Positions 8,309 through 16,384 of a stretch of DNA of 51,236 nt are shown here, piece after piece. This stretch comes from Planctomycetota bacterium (lineage in GTDB: Bacteria > Planctomycetota > Planctomycetia > Pirellulales > JADFKK01): positions 1 to 51,236 of the forward strand of contig JADFKK010000011.1 in NCBI GenBank assembly GCA_022564995.1, read 5' to 3'. The notes beneath the pieces were generated by a model. That model was not told the DNA's origin, searched no databases, and was given only the letters and a program-made list of their open reading frames with translations. How positions within the stretch are numbered: the first letter of the stretch is position 1; every line of letters starts with the position of its first letter. The position numbers were made by a program, and so were the translations under genes.

Positions 8309-8803
8309 TTATGGGGTGAGAGTCGGCCGTTTGACACGCTGCAACGGGACGCGGCCGGTGGAGAGCGTTGTGCCGTGGTGTTTCGCCCGATGTTCGACGG
8401 CCCGCAGCCAGCGGCGGGTGGAACGGGAGAGGTTGACCCGCCGATTGACGACCAGTCCGGTGACTTGCTGGCGCTGATGACGGCGGCGGGCCTGAAACTT
8501 GCGGTGGTGTGGGCGATAGCCTTCTTCCTCCAGGATGAGACGTGCCGCGCAGCGCACGCGGCCGACCGAGTCGCGGTCGTCTTCGGCGAACGAAAACGTC
8601 AGATCGTCGGCGTAACGCGTATAGGTCGCGCCGTGACGCGCGGCCAGACCGGCCAGCCGGGCATCGAGTCGGTAGTTGACCAGATTGCTTAATCGAGGAC
8701 TGGTCGGGGCGCCTTGCGGAAGAGCGCCCTGCCAGGTGCAGAGCTTGACCAGCAGCTTGGCGGCCGGACGGTTCCAGCCGATCGCGCGAAAATAGTCTTG
8801 CAC
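8309..8803 (-). pseudogene. Truncated retron/group-II-like reverse transcriptase
   Basis: About 164 codons of an RT palm and thumb: YFRAIGWNRPAAKLLVKLCT, QGALPQGAPTSPRLSNLVNY, then TYTRYADDLTFSF with the catalytic YADD, and VTGLVVNRRVNLSRSTRRWL with the VTG motif and downstream helix typical of retron-type RTs. The frame is cut at the N-terminus by a TGA directly before GTG-CAA-GAC-TAT, which removes fingers motifs 1-3 and the first catalytic Asp. The C-terminus ends early at PTLTP. The fragment lies just upstream of the redoxin gene in the same orientation. It cannot be an active polymerase. No convincing msr/msd-like structure was recognised beside it. Confidence 0.75.
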
Positions 8804-8997
8804 TCACCCCAAGACAGCGAGGCGATCTTACGCGATGCTGGGCGGGTTGGTCAATTGGCTTGCATTGGAATTGTTCCCAAGGAGTCGCCGGAGAATAACT
8901 TGCCGGATTGGGTGGCTGGTGGCAGAGGCGCGCGCCGCCATCGGCCCGGGGCCGCTTGGGCGATAAACGGTGTAAGCAGTGCAATCTACCTGCCCGT

Positions 8998-9351
8998 TCA
9001 ATCCTCTCCCGGAAAAAACAGATCGTCATCCGCAATATCCGGCACCCCGATAACCAGCACTCTCATGCGGCCCTTTGCCCCGTGGACGACTCCGGGGGGA
9101 ATGTGAACGATGGAACCTTGGCGGACGGGGTGGTCAACACCGTCGAGCCGCACGCTGCCCTGGCCTTCGAGGACGTAATACAGTTCGGTGCCGCGGCGGT
9201 GAAAATGTTCCTTCGCGCCGTCGATGTCGACGACGTGTGCCCAAGCGGCCAGGTTCTCGTCCTGCCGGCTGAGCAGCAGATGACGCCAGCCGCAGGTGCT
9301 CCGCTCGCGCGGGGCGTCGTCTTCGTGGCGAACGATTGCGGGGGAGGACAT
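8998..9351 (-). CDS. Cupin-domain protein
   Basis: 117 residues. A single cupin barrel: AKEHFHRRGTELYYVLEGQG contains motif 1 (HxH then E and the Y-x-LEG-x-G turn), and RQGSIVHIPPGVVHGAKG is motif 2 with the second His. Metal-binding residues are therefore complete. Such small cupins bind a metal and a small ligand or act as sugar or carboxylate isomerase-like enzymes; substrate is unknown. An upstream TTG at 9366 would add five residues; ATG at 9351 was preferred. It directly follows the small exported protein ending at 9363, so the two may be co-transcribed. Confidence 0.8.
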   Translation of the reverse strand: MSSPAIVRHEDDAPRERSTCGWRHLLLSRQDENLAAWAHVVDIDGAKEHFHRRGTELYYVLEGQGSVRLDGVDHPVRQGSIVHIPPGVVHGAKGRMRVLVIGVPDIADDDLFFPGED

Positions 9352-9362
9352 GATGCAGTCTT

Positions 9363-9650
9363 TCAATGACTATTTTGCGTGCCGCCGCTCCAGCGATCCG
9401 CTTTGAAGCCGGCCATCTTTAGGACGCCGACCTTTCCGGCGCCGACGCGAAGCACCGTGAGCGTTTCGCCCTCACTGGCGCCCTCGGAATAATAAACGTC
9501 GGTAAGTTGCTGCCGCTCGAACGTGTGCAACACGTAATCGTCGGCGAAAATTGAGTGTGAGCACAGAAACGCCGCCAAGGACGCGATCGCGACCGTCCGC
9601 AACGTCGCGGGTAGAAAACGCTCAACCGACTTCGTTCGTTCGATTCTCAT
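9363..9650 (-). CDS. Small exported protein, probably chimeric or truncated
   Basis: 95 residues from ATG 9650, with AAGAAAGGG ahead. A signal peptide (TVAIASLAAFLCSHSIFA, about residues 19-36) is followed by DDYVLHTFERQQLTDVYYSE, which closely resembles the mature start of planctomycete FG-GAP/VCBS proteins that normally continue with calcium-binding repeats. Here the sequence switches to GETLTVLRVGAGKVGVLKMA and ends DRWSGGTQ. The tail looks like the end of another secreted protein, so an internal deletion may have fused two genes. Function unknown. Confidence 0.55.
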   Translation of the reverse strand: MRIERTKSVERFLPATLRTVAIASLAAFLCSHSIFADDYVLHTFERQQLTDVYYSEGASEGETLTVLRVGAGKVGVLKMAGFKADRWSGGTQNSH

Positions 9651-10045
9651 GCGACGCCCTTTCTTCAGAAGGCAGCCGGCATTATGACCTGTCGGATCGC
9701 TGGCGGGAAGCAAGGGTGCCATGGGCGGCTTGCCCGCCCTTGCCCGAGCGAGATCACGACTGTAACCCCGCGGATCGGCCCGAACGTCGGGTGTGCCGCT
9801 CTGAGATTTGCTGCCTACAGCCTGACTCTCAGCCACCTCGATGCAGAGTGCTGTAGGGGAGAGCCAATCGACAAGGGCAGGCAAGCTGCCGATGACACCC
9901 GGCAACAGATTCAACGACAGAATTATTCCCCGGTGTGCTACCCACTGCCGGCGCCACATGATTTAATGCCCGGCAGCGGGGCAATGACATTTGGGGCAAC
10001 GACATTGGCTTCACACGAACACACTGAAAAGAAAAGGATCCGACC
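9651..10045. other. Intergenic region upstream of SOD with a dispersed repeat
   Basis: No gene seen. Positions 9711-9750 carry a piece of the form GGTGCCATGGGCGGCTTGCC, whose core CATGGGCGGCTTGCCCG recurs in the opposite orientation at about 20955-20975, so it is a dispersed planctomycete-type repeat. The SOD promoter must lie downstream of it, but I see no convincing -35/-10 pair. Confidence 0.5.
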
Positions 10046-10774
10046 ATGAGCCATTTTTCACGACGTAACTTTTTGTTTCTTTCCTCCGGGGCGGCGGCCG
10101 GGACGATGCTTGTGCCGGGGGCGGCCGCTGGGGACGACAACGCGGAAACCGGCGAAGGGCTCGATTTCTCGTCCAGCGGACTGGTCACCGGCAAGCCGAA
10201 AGCTTTGCCTTACAAGTCGATCCCCGGCTTCCTCAGCGCCGAGCAGATCGCCCCGCACTACACCGCGCACTACGGCGGGGCGCTGCGGGGATACACGGGC
10301 CTCGACGCGGCGCTGGAAAAATCGATCAAGACCGGCCCCGCGATCGAACCCCATGCCTACGGCGCCATGCAGCGCGCCCGCACCAGCAAGGGCAACAGCG
10401 TCGTGCTGCACGAGATGTACTTCGACGGCATGGTCGCGGTGGCGCCCGACCCGGCCGCCGAGGTCCGCCGGGCGATTGAAAAGCGTTTCGGTTCGCTGGA
10501 CCGCTGGGCCGACGACTTTCAGGCCAGCGCCCGTGCGGCGTCCGGCTGGGCGTTTCTGGCGATCCATCCCGTCAACGGCAAGCTGTACAACCTCCTCAGC
10601 AACGAGCACGCCCAGGGCCTGATGTGGATGGCCGATCCGCTGGTCGTCATCGACGTCTACGAACACGCCTTCTACGTCGATTACAAGAACCGCAAGTCCG
10701 ACTACGTCACCAAGTTCATGAACCACATCAACTGGAACGCCGTGGGAGCGAGGTATCGAGCGGGGCGGGCGTAG
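10046..10774 (+). CDS. Tat-exported Fe/Mn superoxide dismutase
   Basis: 242 residues. Residues 5-30 form a twin-arginine signal (SRRNFLFLSSGAAAGTMLVP), so the enzyme folds in the cytoplasm and is exported. The SOD fold has all four metal ligands: His71 (PHYTAHYGG), His122 (VLHEMYFD), Asp203 and His207 (VIDVYEHAFYVDY). The usual Trp in DVWEHAYY is Tyr here, and the common HH pair in helix 1 is reduced to a single His, so metal preference cannot be read off. It converts superoxide to oxygen and peroxide. ATG 10046 follows AAAAGGA. It stands alone, with convergent neighbours. No other gene in this patch clearly shares a pathway with it. Confidence 0.9.
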   Translation: MSHFSRRNFLFLSSGAAAGTMLVPGAAAGDDNAETGEGLDFSSSGLVTGKPKALPYKSIPGFLSAEQIAPHYTAHYGGALRGYTGLDAALEKSIKTGPAIEPHAYGAMQRARTSKGNSVVLHEMYFDGMVAVAPDPAAEVRRAIEKRFGSLDRWADDFQASARAASGWAFLAIHPVNGKLYNLLSNEHAQGLMWMADPLVVIDVYEHAFYVDYKNRKSDYVTKFMNHINWNAVGARYRAGRA

Positions 10775-10827
10775 CTGTGGCGAGAACCTTTTGGTGCTCT
10801 TACGCCGAAGGCGTTTGACAACTCAGC

Positions 10828-10851
10828 CCGGGGTCGCGCAGCGCACCCCGG
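10828..10851. other. CCGGGGT/ACCCCGG hairpin 3' of SOD
   Basis: A 7-base-pair stem with a GC-rich 10-base loop, 54 bases after the SOD stop. No T-run follows, so it is either a weak terminator or one of the dispersed palindromes. Confidence 0.4.
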
Positions 10852-11004
10852 TTCGATTGTCCCGCGCTGATCGTCGGCGGAGTGGAAGATCACGTTCACA
10901 GTCTGTGCCGTGGTTGGCCCAATTGCGTGTATCAACGCCGGGATGATGCGCGGCTGGTCTTGAAACGCGGGGGCTTCGTCAACACAACACAATCGAACGA
11001 GGAA

Positions 11005-11035
11005 TTACCGACGGCCTAACGGCCGCCGCTCGCCG
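11005..11035. repeat. 31-base dispersed repeat, copy 1
   Basis: This 31-base sequence, starting TTACCGACGGCCTAACGGCC, is identical to 26934-26964. Both copies lie 20 bases beyond the stop codon of a leftward gene (kinase at 11056, PEP-CTERM gene at 26984). It contains the self-complementary core GGCCGTTAGGCC with offset arms. A 3'-end or terminator-associated role is possible. Confidence 0.75.
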
Positions 11036-11055
11036 AATACCGTTTCGCGAGACGC

Positions 11056-14000
11056 TTATTTCTCGATCGGTGCTAAGGGAGTTGCACGCCAGATGCGTAC
11101 TGTTTTGTCCTCGCCGGAGGAGGCGATCATGTTTCCGTCGTGCGAGGCGGCCAACCCCGTTACGGGTCCCCGATGGCCGCGCAGCGTGGCCACCTCTTTG
11201 CGGGATTCGAGATTCCAGAGCTTGACGGTGCCGTCCGTGCTGCAAGAGGCCAGCGTCTTGCCGTCGGGCAAGAAGGCCAGCCCATAAACAATGCCTGAGT
11301 GACCTTCGAGCGGTTTCCCGACCGGTTTCAGGCTGGTCGCATCCAATAATGTAATTGTCTGCCCCCGCGCACATGCCAGGAGCTTCCCGTCCACGGAAAA
11401 GTCGACTCCGCCCATTCGCCCTGCGCCACCAAACACATGCAGCAGGTCAAGCGTTTTTGCGCTGCGCAGTTCGAGCCCCTTGCCGCCCACCGCGGCGAAC
11501 GTCTTTCCATCCGGCGAATAGCGCAGATGCCGGAAATTCTGGGCGCCCTGTCCACCCTCGCCCGTCTTCTTTCTTGCGACACGTCGCTGCTGGACATCCA
11601 CCAGCCAAAGGTCGCCGTTGTTGTCACCAATCACCAGCGAACGACTATCCGGTGAGAAGTCGATCGCCCCTAGCACGCCCGTCGGAATCTCATCGAAATA
11701 GTATCGCTCTTCCCGATTCTTTAGATTCACGAGCGATATGCCTTGTCCGGGCGAACCGAGGGTCACGCCATGAGCCCATCGCCAACCACCTTCGCAACTT
11801 GCCAGCCACTGGCCGCTGGGCGAGATGGCGACTCCCAAGACCTGATTGTCGTGTAGCTTCTCGTCGAAGGTTTTCTTCATCGTCTCGGTATCGAATAGCC
11901 GCACGCGACCATCGAAGCCGCCCGTCGCCAGAAGCCGGCCATCGGGTGAAAAGGCAACCGCGTAGATCCAGTCTTCAGCGGTGGCCAAGCTGGCCGATTC
12001 TCTTCGAAGATCACCCGGCCAGAGCTTGACGGTGTGATCTTTGCTCCCGGACACGAGCAGCGCACCATCATGCGAGTAGGCGATCGATGTTACGGCGGCC
12101 GTGTGACCTCTAAGGGTTAGCAACTCAGATTCTTCCGGTCGCCAGGGGGGGCCGCCGCGCCAGAGGTTGATGTTACCTGTCCTACCTCCCGAGGCGAGAT
12201 AGCGACCATCGGGCGAAAATGACAGCGTGCGTGCCCCATGCGACGAGCGCTTCCCTTGCAGAATCGAGACGGGCTTGGCGGACTTACCCGCAAGTTCCGC
12301 TCGACGAATCTCGGCGAGCTCCCACATCCGTATCTGACCGCCTTTGCCGACCGTCGCCAGGTATTTTTCGTCGGGTCGGGAAAACGCGGAATCAAGCACG
12401 CTCCAATCGTGTGCTAAAGGCATATAGGCGTATCTTTCATACACACCCTCTTTGGTCACCTCCAAGAGGTTGACCTTCGGCGTTGGACTGACGAGAGATA
12501 GAAATCTTCCTGTAGGCGAAAAAGACATGAAACCCCCGCCACCGCCCGCGACCACGACCGCGGGCACATTCGGTGTTTCCCAATTCCAAAGGCTCAACCT
12601 ACGCCCGGACACGGCAAGCGTAACGCCGTCGGGTGAGAGCGCGACGTCCGCGAATCCTCGTGGCAATTCTAAATCCTTCTGCTCGAGTGGATCGACGTTC
12701 CAAAACGTGATCTCGCCATGACCCTCGGCGACGACGAGTACCTGCCCATCGGGCGTGAATTCAACGCGCCGAACTCCACTCGACATCTTGCGGCTGGCGA
12801 TCTCTTGTTTCGTCTTGATGTCGAACAGTCGAAACATTCCATCGGAACTACCGCTGGCGATCACCCCCTGCGGAGACACAGCGACCGAGTTGACGGGGCC
12901 TGAGTGCTGGCGAAACGTGTGCAAGGCATCCCCTTGGCACAGCCGACGAAGACATCTCCATTCGAATCGATCGCCGTAAGACGCTTCGTGTTTTGCCAAT
13001 AGCGACAACGCGAGTCCGATGTTACTTTCGTCATACGCGGTGGCGACACGATTCATGTCGGAGACGTACAAGTTCAGTTCGGCCTGCCCTTGTGCCCGCT
13101 GGGTTTCCGACAACTGGCCGGTCAGCTCGCCTTGTGCGACTTCCAAGCCCCTCTGGGCGCGACGTGCCTCGACGAGCAGGACGGTGCTGGCAATGGTTCC
13201 CACGATGAGCGCCAGAGCGACCGCGACCGTCGTCGACACGGCCACTCGATTCCGCGACGCGAACTTTCGCAAACGGTAGGCAATGCTCGGTGGACCCGCC
13301 TCGACCGGCTCGTTCGCCAAATACCGCGCGACATCCGCCGCCAGAGCTTCCGCCGTCGCATAACGCCGCGTGCGATCCTTTTCGATCGCCTTCATTACGA
13401 TCCAATCGAGCTCGCCACGCACGAGGCGGCCGAGTTTCTCCGGCACGGTCTGCCGTTTCTGGGCCGTCTCGGCACGCTCGGCTTTTGTCATCGTGCTCAG
13501 GCGCGTCGACGGTTTCGGCGGCTCTTCTTCGCGAATCGAACGACAGACTTCGTCGAGTGCGGCATTCTGAAGTTTTTCTGCATCCAGAGGCGTGCCGCCT
13601 GTCAGCAGTTCGTACAGCAGCACGCCGAGCGAATAGATGTCCGTGCGCGTATCGACATTCCGCGCGCTCATCTGGGCCTGTTCGGGGCTCATGTACGCTG
13701 GGGTCCCGATGAACTGATGGAACTGGGTGAAGAGTGTCTTGTCGGTGAGCCGCCCCTGGACCGCCTTGGCGATCCCGAAATCGATCACCTTGGCCACGGG
13801 TCGGTCGCCGTCGGTCGTAACGAGTACATTGTTCGGTTTGATGTCGCGATGAATGATGCCCTTCTGATGCGCATGTTGAATGGCCGCACAGATGTCGGCG
13901 AAGAGGTTCAACCGCTGCTCCATCGAAAGATGGTGCTCGTCGCAATACTGGGTCACCGGCACGCCATGCACGAGTTCCATGACGAAGAAGGGACGGCCCG

Positions 14001-14475
14001 AGTCGGTGGCGCCCGCGTCCAGAACCGTGGCGATGTTCGCGTGGTTCATTAGAGACAGGGCTTGCCGCTCGGCCTCGAAGCGAGCGATGACTTGCTTCGT
14101 GTCCATCCCTGCCTTAATGATCTTGAGCGCCACGCGTCGATGAATCGGTTCACGCTGCTCGGCCATGAAGACCACGCCGAATCCGCCCTCCCCGATCTTC
14201 TCCAACAGCTTGTATCGGCCGATGGTTGCGCCGGCACCTTCGGCGTCCTTGGAAAGCTCTAGATTCCGCTCGGATGGTTCAAACAGTGAATCCAGCGGCG
14301 AACTACCTAGAAATCCGCCGGCGCCCTCATCGGCATCGAGCAGCGATTGAACCCGCTCCCGCAGCTCGGTGTCATGCCGGCAAGCGGCGTCCAAATATGC
14401 GGCTCGACTTTCCACAGCCTGGATCGCGATGGCTTCGTAATAGATGGCCTTTTCAGGGTCCGTTGTGTCAGTCAT
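11056..14475 (-). CDS. Membrane Ser/Thr protein kinase with WD40 repeats
   Basis: 1139 residues. Kinase domain about 86-390: glycine loop IGEGGFGVVF, Lys118 in VALKII, catalytic HRDIKPNN (Asp211), DFG at 232-234 and the GTPAYMSPEQA activation segment, all intact. One membrane helix (411-436, VAVSTTVAVALALIVGTIAS) is followed by a short coiled coil and then roughly 14 WD40 repeats to the C-terminus (for example HSGPVNSVAVSPQG, GHTAAVTSIAYSHDG, GHSGIVYGLAFLPDGKTLAS). The kinase is thus cytoplasmic and the propeller(s) probably face the periplasm as sensor or docking surface. Upstream in the same direction lies an ECF sigma factor, separated by a 32-base inverted repeat; in this phylum such pairs form one signalling unit. 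Kinase substrates are unknown; the sigma factor is an obvious candidate. Confidence 0.92.
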   Translation of the reverse strand: MTDTTDPEKAIYYEAIAIQAVESRAAYLDAACRHDTELRERVQSLLDADEGAGGFLGSSPLDSLFEPSERNLELSKDAEGAGATIGRYKLLEKIGEGGFGVVFMAEQREPIHRRVALKIIKAGMDTKQVIARFEAERQALSLMNHANIATVLDAGATDSGRPFFVMELVHGVPVTQYCDEHHLSMEQRLNLFADICAAIQHAHQKGIIHRDIKPNNVLVTTDGDRPVAKVIDFGIAKAVQGRLTDKTLFTQFHQFIGTPAYMSPEQAQMSARNVDTRTDIYSLGVLLYELLTGGTPLDAEKLQNAALDEVCRSIREEEPPKPSTRLSTMTKAERAETAQKRQTVPEKLGRLVRGELDWIVMKAIEKDRTRRYATAEALAADVARYLANEPVEAGPPSIAYRLRKFASRNRVAVSTTVAVALALIVGTIASTVLLVEARRAQRGLEVAQGELTGQLSETQRAQGQAELNLYVSDMNRVATAYDESNIGLALSLLAKHEASYGDRFEWRCLRRLCQGDALHTFRQHSGPVNSVAVSPQGVIASGSSDGMFRLFDIKTKQEIASRKMSSGVRRVEFTPDGQVLVVAEGHGEITFWNVDPLEQKDLELPRGFADVALSPDGVTLAVSGRRLSLWNWETPNVPAVVVAGGGGGFMSFSPTGRFLSLVSPTPKVNLLEVTKEGVYERYAYMPLAHDWSVLDSAFSRPDEKYLATVGKGGQIRMWELAEIRRAELAGKSAKPVSILQGKRSSHGARTLSFSPDGRYLASGGRTGNINLWRGGPPWRPEESELLTLRGHTAAVTSIAYSHDGALLVSGSKDHTVKLWPGDLRRESASLATAEDWIYAVAFSPDGRLLATGGFDGRVRLFDTETMKKTFDEKLHDNQVLGVAISPSGQWLASCEGGWRWAHGVTLGSPGQGISLVNLKNREERYYFDEIPTGVLGAIDFSPDSRSLVIGDNNGDLWLVDVQQRRVARKKTGEGGQGAQNFRHLRYSPDGKTFAAVGGKGLELRSAKTLDLLHVFGGAGRMGGVDFSVDGKLLACARGQTITLLDATSLKPVGKPLEGHSGIVYGLAFLPDGKTLASCSTDGTVKLWNLESRKEVATLRGHRGPVTGLAASHDGNMIASSGEDKTVRIWRATPLAPIEK

Positions 14476-14590
14476 CGGCGTAGCTTCCTCGGGTCATTGA
14501 CGGCGCATATCCGGCAATAGTTAATGCGTCGTTTGCGGACATTTTTTCGAGAAAAGTGATTGCTTCACAGATGAAAATGGCTGATTTGTT

Positions 14591-14674
14591 CGTTTAACGG
14601 CAAGCCGCAGGCGACTGCGTTTCAAAGCCGAGCGTCCACTCAAAACGCAGTCGCCTGCGGCTTGCCGTTAAACG
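14591..14674. repeat. Perfect 32-base inverted repeat between sigma factor and kinase
   Basis: Arms 14591-14622 and 14643-14674 are exact reverse complements (left arm begins CGTTTAACGGCAAGCCGCAG), with a 20-base loop. Placed after the sigma factor stop (14709) and before the kinase start (14475), it would form a very stable RNA hairpin and could terminate, attenuate or protect the transcript. It also resembles mobile palindromic units. Confidence 0.85.
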
Positions 14675-14708
14675 AGCCATGCACAACCGTGCGAGGTAAA
14701 GACGGTTC

Positions 14709-15257
14709 TTATTCCTTGCTGTATTCACGATACAGCCATGCTCGTGCAAATTTCCAGTACTTGTGGGCCGAGCCGACGGAAATATTGAGCGCGGCCGCGG
14801 CCTCGGCCAGGGTGAAGCCGACAAAATAGCGAAGCTTGGCGAGTTCAGCCTCCGTGGGGTGCTTTTCCGCCAGTCGATCAAACAGTTCGTTCACGATCAG
14901 TATCTCATCGGGTGACGAGCCGGCTTCCATCGCCGAGTCGTGCAGTTCGACACGCCGGCGGCCTCCACCGTGCCTGATGCGCTGCTTTCGCCGCGCGCGG
15001 TCCACCAAAACCCGCCGCATGGCTTCTGCCGCGGCGCCGAAAAAGTGGGCTCTTCCCTCCCACTGCGTGTTCGATCCGACGAGTCGCAGATAGGCCTCGT
15101 GAACGAGATCCGTCGTCTGCAAACTATGCTGCGCGTCTTTCGCCAACCGGCTGCTCGCCAACGCGCGCAGCTCGTCGTACACAAGCGGCAGCAATTCCTC
15201 CTCGGCGGTCGCCTCTCCCGACTCGATCCGCGTCACGATCTGTTGAACGTCTGCCAT
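14709..15257 (-). CDS. ECF-type RNA polymerase sigma factor
   Basis: 182 residues from ATG 15257. Region 2 is seen in EEELLPLVYDELRALASSRL, TDLVHEAYLRLVG and HFFGAAAEAMRRVLVDRAR; region 4 in LFDRLAEKHPTEAELAKLRY, followed by GFTLAEAAAALNISVGSAHK with the helix-turn-helix that reads the -35 element. It matches the sub-family often called Sig-70_X6, common in planctomycetes and acidobacteria. It directs polymerase to a small regulon. The kinase downstream in the same direction probably phosphorylates it or a partner. No anti-sigma gene is adjacent, which fits control by the kinase. Upstream codons to 15410 are open but not protein-like. Confidence 0.9.
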   Translation of the reverse strand: MADVQQIVTRIESGEATAEEELLPLVYDELRALASSRLAKDAQHSLQTTDLVHEAYLRLVGSNTQWEGRAHFFGAAAEAMRRVLVDRARRKQRIRHGGGRRRVELHDSAMEAGSSPDEILIVNELFDRLAEKHPTEAELAKLRYFVGFTLAEAAAALNISVGSAHKYWKFARAWLYREYSKE

Positions 15258-15480
15258 GGGCGACCCGTGAGGGGAAGATTTTCCGAGAAAAAATGAAAAA
15301 CGACGCCTGAAAGTCGCATTATACCTTCGGAGGCCTCGTGAGGCGCCGGATAAACTGCAAAACCGGTGATTCAACGGCGGATGCCAAGACCATGTCTGGG
15401 AGTGCCTCATCGGTAGTCCCGAGTTACTCGTTCAATCGATCTTTCCAGTTCCGACGACACGCCCTAATGAGAGAGTACCC

Positions 15481-16164
15481 ATGAAATTCGCAACATCCGC
15501 AGTCGTTCTTCTGCTCGTCGTCGCCAGCGGATCTGTCTCTGCTGAAACCGTGTTCAGTACGATTGACCAACCCTTCAGAGGCGGTTTTTTTCCCGACGCT
15601 CCTGACCAGAAAATGGCCCAACAATTCCTCTTGGGCGACAATGAAACAGTAACTTCTGCATCGATAACAATGCACAGAGAAGGATCGCCGACAGGGACGA
15701 TCCACCTTGAAATCTGGGATGATAGTGGCTCAGGAACGCCAGGCGAACCGTTGGGATTACTCGGCTCGATAGATATTCCCGATATAAGTGCCAGTGAAAG
15801 CGGCGGGATACTCGCCGTCGACTCGCCCGTCTCTGGATTAACGCCCAACGAGACTTATTATCTCGTCATGTCGTTTGAAGGTATCTCTTTTGACGGTGCC
15901 AATCATGCTGCTTGGGGTGGCGCTGAGAGAACGGCTGAGCGTGCTGCTGCCAACGGAGGGGTGGAAGAAGGGATGCTGACGACGTTAGGAACCGGGGATT
16001 GGGTTACCTATCAGGAATATGGAGGCGGTCCTCCCTTCCTTGTATACAATCTCGCTTCCGTGGAGGCCGTGCCCGAGCCGTCGGCAGCGGTTCTCTCGTT
16101 GATTGGGTGTCTGTCAATGCTTGCCTGGCGGAGAAAGCGCGCCAATCGGCCGCGATCAGCCTAA
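15481..16164 (+). CDS. PEP-CTERM exported protein
   Basis: 227 residues. Signal peptide at 1-21 (FATSAVVLLLVVASGSVSA), a beta-rich middle resembling choice-of-anchor-type domains (QKMAQQFLLGDNETVTSASI, GTIHLEIWDDSGSGTPG, TYYLVMSFEG), and a sorting tail VPEPSAAVLSLIGCLSMLAW followed by RRKR. The tail is expected to be cut by an exosortase and the protein attached to the envelope or matrix. Binding target unknown. It is a single gene, divergent from the sigma factor, with GAGAGAG ahead of ATG. Confidence 0.88.
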   Translation: MKFATSAVVLLLVVASGSVSAETVFSTIDQPFRGGFFPDAPDQKMAQQFLLGDNETVTSASITMHREGSPTGTIHLEIWDDSGSGTPGEPLGLLGSIDIPDISASESGGILAVDSPVSGLTPNETYYLVMSFEGISFDGANHAAWGGAERTAERAAANGGVEEGMLTTLGTGDWVTYQEYGGGPPFLVYNLASVEAVPEPSAAVLSLIGCLSMLAWRRKRANRPRSA

Positions 16165-16384
16165 GCGTATCAGCCGCGGTTTTATCTTGGCTCCTACGCT
16201 GCGCTCGCAATCGTCTTGCGCCGACTTGAGTGTTATGCAGGTGATTCGGCTGCTTACCATTTCAGGCGATCCCGGCGTGCCAAGGCTTGATCCGCCGGGC
16301 GTTTTGTCTTATCTTGGTGGGTGCCTGCTGATCCCGCTGGGGATTGCTCACGGCTCAACCGTTACTCTTCAGCGGAGTCCGATC

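Noticed and set aside
8309..9035. Retron or functional RT system, or a 651-residue RT-redoxin fusion
   Set aside because: The RT frame is cut by TGA and lacks its N-terminus. The long redoxin frame runs over the RT fragment in another phase with Arg/Pro/Ser-rich nonsense.
13090..14052. Rightward open frame opposite the kinase domain
   Set aside because: Antisense to intact HRDIKPNN and DFG motifs; no own features.
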